A DNA stretch of 6,325 nucleotides from Alphaproteobacteria bacterium (GTDB lineage Bacteria; Pseudomonadota; Alphaproteobacteria; JAAXGF01). Every line of letters begins with the position of its first letter. Position 1 is the first letter of the stretch. The translations under genes and the position numbers were made by a program. The DNA lies in the NCBI GenBank assembly GCA_012267605.1, contig JAAXGF010000306.1:1-6325 (forward strand). Direction: 5' to 3'. The notes beneath the pieces are model-generated. The model was not told where the DNA came from and searched no databases. It saw only the letters and a list, made by a program, of their open reading frames with translations. Of the stretch, positions 5,864 through 6,325 are shown in pieces.

Positions 5864-6242
5864 TCCCGCGGGCCGGACCGCGCAGCACGACGGGACAGCT
5901 GTGCCCGACGATGCCAAAACCGGCGTTCTGGCGTGAGTCAACCACCGATCCCGCGTAGCCGCCCAGCAAGCAAAGGAAGACCCAGATCGGCCCAGCCTGT
6001 CCGCTCTCCATCATCCCGCCCCATCAACAGCGGCTAAAACGTGTGCCCGACGTGTCAAATGGGGCAAATATCGCAGCCGGGGAGCCCATAATTCTATGGA
6101 CTCCTTCGGCCTAGTGGTTCCGTGCGCGTAATGGTTCAAATTCGACAGTAACTGCCCAGGTGCCTCAACTCTGACAGCGTCCTGATTTTTTCGCTGGCGG
6201 CAGCGTTTCGCCGTTGGCACGACGCACGTTGTTGATCCGGGC
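5864..6242. other. Gene-free stretch with small inverted repeats
   Basis: No convincing coding sequence in about 380 bp: the one long minus-strand frame (6011-6271) has random composition and no start signal, and runs across the promoter described next. Visible structure: an imperfect 17-bp palindrome around CAGCTG at 5891-5907, an 11-nt direct repeat TGTGCCCGACG at 5900-5910 and 6042-6052, and a 24-nt hairpin at 6081-6104. The right end of the dead insertion sequence probably lies in the first part, but I could not locate its terminal repeat. Confidence 0.5.
6081..6104. repeat. 24-nt hairpin-forming inverted repeat
   Basis: The left arm GGAGCCCATA (6081-6090) and right arm TATGGACTCC (6095-6104) pair over 10 bp with one C/A mismatch, around the loop ATTC. 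No T-run follows on either strand, so it is not a standard rho-independent terminator. It could be a protein-binding site, a transposon end relic or a transcript processing structure. Confidence 0.5.
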
Positions 6243-6271
6243 TTGACTGTATAGGCGCGCGCGCCTATCAT
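6243..6271 (+). promoter_or_regulatory. Near-consensus sigma70 promoter for the methylase-like gene
   Basis: TTGACT at 6243-6248, a spacer of exactly 17 bp, and TATCAT at 6266-6271. Each hexamer matches five of six consensus bases. The spacer is almost filled by a perfect palindrome, so the promoter is probably repressible. Transcription would start near 6278, only about 8 nt before the GTG at 6286. Confidence 0.65.
6251..6268. promoter_or_regulatory. 18-bp perfect palindrome, likely operator
   Basis: ATAGGCGCGCGCGCCTAT is identical to its reverse complement and sits between the -35 and -10 hexamers, overlapping the first three bases of the -10. A dimeric regulator bound here would block RNA polymerase. 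The binding protein is not in the window; it could be encoded by the downstream operon or be the methylase-like protein itself. The core is ten bases of alternating G and C. Confidence 0.6.
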
Positions 6272-6279
6272 GAGGGGAG
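6272..6279 (+). promoter_or_regulatory. Ribosome binding site for a GTG start
   Basis: GAGGGGAG lies 6 nt upstream of GTG 6286 and supports that start over the ATG at 6270-6272, which reads a different frame with no recognisable protein. The predicted transcription start would fall inside this site, which is odd. Confidence 0.5.
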
Positions 6280-6285
6280 CAGCCG

Positions 6286-6325
6286 GTGGGGTATTTCGGA
6301 TCGAAGGCGACGACCGGTCTGAGCC
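6286..6325 (+). CDS. Start of a probable D12-class adenine DNA methylase, cut by window edge
   Basis: Thirteen codons are visible from GTG 6286: M-GYFGSKATTGLS. The R/G-YFGSKAT start followed by GL resembles the N-terminus of MethyltransfD12-type (Dam-like) adenine methylases found on integrative elements and phages, where YFGSK belongs to the cofactor-binding region. The evidence is one short motif plus a good ribosome binding site and a strong promoter, so the family call is tentative. If right, the enzyme would add a methyl group to adenine in a short DNA motif, and its context beside a transposon wreck suggests an accessory element beginning here. Confidence 0.5.
   Translation, partial: MGYFGSKATTGLS

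Noticed and set aside
5891..5907. Imperfect palindrome after the transposase stop as a terminator
   Set aside because: The stem has a mismatch/bulge and no T-run follows, so a rho-independent terminator is not supported.
6120..6165. GGTTCAAATTC resembling a tRNA T-loop, followed by a CCA-like end
   Set aside because: The flanking bases do not pair into a T-stem and no anticodon arm or acceptor stem can be built around it.
6170..6192. CAGCGTCCTGA resembling the terminal repeat of the small element
   Set aside because: Only about ten bases agree, the adjoining sequence differs and there is no partner end or target duplication nearby.
6011..6271. Minus-strand open frame of 86 codons
   Set aside because: Random composition, no ribosome binding site, and it would begin inside the palindromic promoter.
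1..6325. CRISPR array, retron or reverse-transcriptase-type system
   Set aside because: No regularly spaced repeats and no such protein motifs in any frame examined.

Overview
The window looks like part of a Pseudomonadota chromosome, probably an alphaproteobacterium of the Rhodospirillales type. That guess rests on a GspC-like protein with the RPLFSPSRR motif, lipoprotein and peptidoglycan-binding envelope proteins, GC-rich coding sequence, and a DruA-domain/ISAs1-type transposase. It is an inference from protein style, with no phylogenetic marker in view.

Left block (1 to about 4100): four intact-looking envelope genes in two converging transcription units. On the plus strand, the C-terminal part of a proline/alanine-rich protein of unknown function (3-896) overlaps by 4 bp a small lipoprotein with a TolB/GNA1162-like core (893-1558). 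On the minus strand, reading toward them, a single-pass GspC-like inner-membrane protein (2743-3936) is followed after 53 bp by a secreted protein with a TolB-like domain and a peptidoglycan-binding domain (1562-2689). A sigma70-like promoter at 4075-4103 probably drives the minus-strand pair. The two units end 3 bp apart. Together they suggest parts of an envelope-spanning, type-II-secretion-like assembly: an inner-membrane anchor, a wall-binding periplasmic protein and an outer-membrane lipoprotein. No secretin, ATPase or pseudopilin lies in the window, so the system is unnamed. The GspC-like protein carries an unusual C-terminal tandem repeat of about 100 residues.

Middle block (about 4158-5863): a dead insertion sequence. 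Its transposase had an N-terminal DUF4338 (DruA-like) domain and an ISAs1-type DDE domain. It now carries (i) a 263-bp non-autonomous element inserted with terminal inverted repeats and a 5-bp AACTT target duplication, (ii) an apparent internal deletion that joins the DUF4338 part directly to the DDE part, and (iii) about six reading-frame changes. Removing the small element and one target copy restores the DUF4338 reading frame exactly.

Right block (5864-6325): about 380 bp without a convincing gene but with small inverted repeats. It is followed by a near-consensus promoter (TTGACT, 17-bp spacer, TATCAT) whose spacer is filled by a perfect 18-bp palindrome, a likely operator. A GTG start with a good ribosome binding site then opens a gene cut by the window edge. 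Its first residues (MGYFGSKATTGL) resemble the start of D12-class adenine DNA methylases of mobile elements. The right half therefore looks like the edge of a mobile or accessory region next to an envelope locus.
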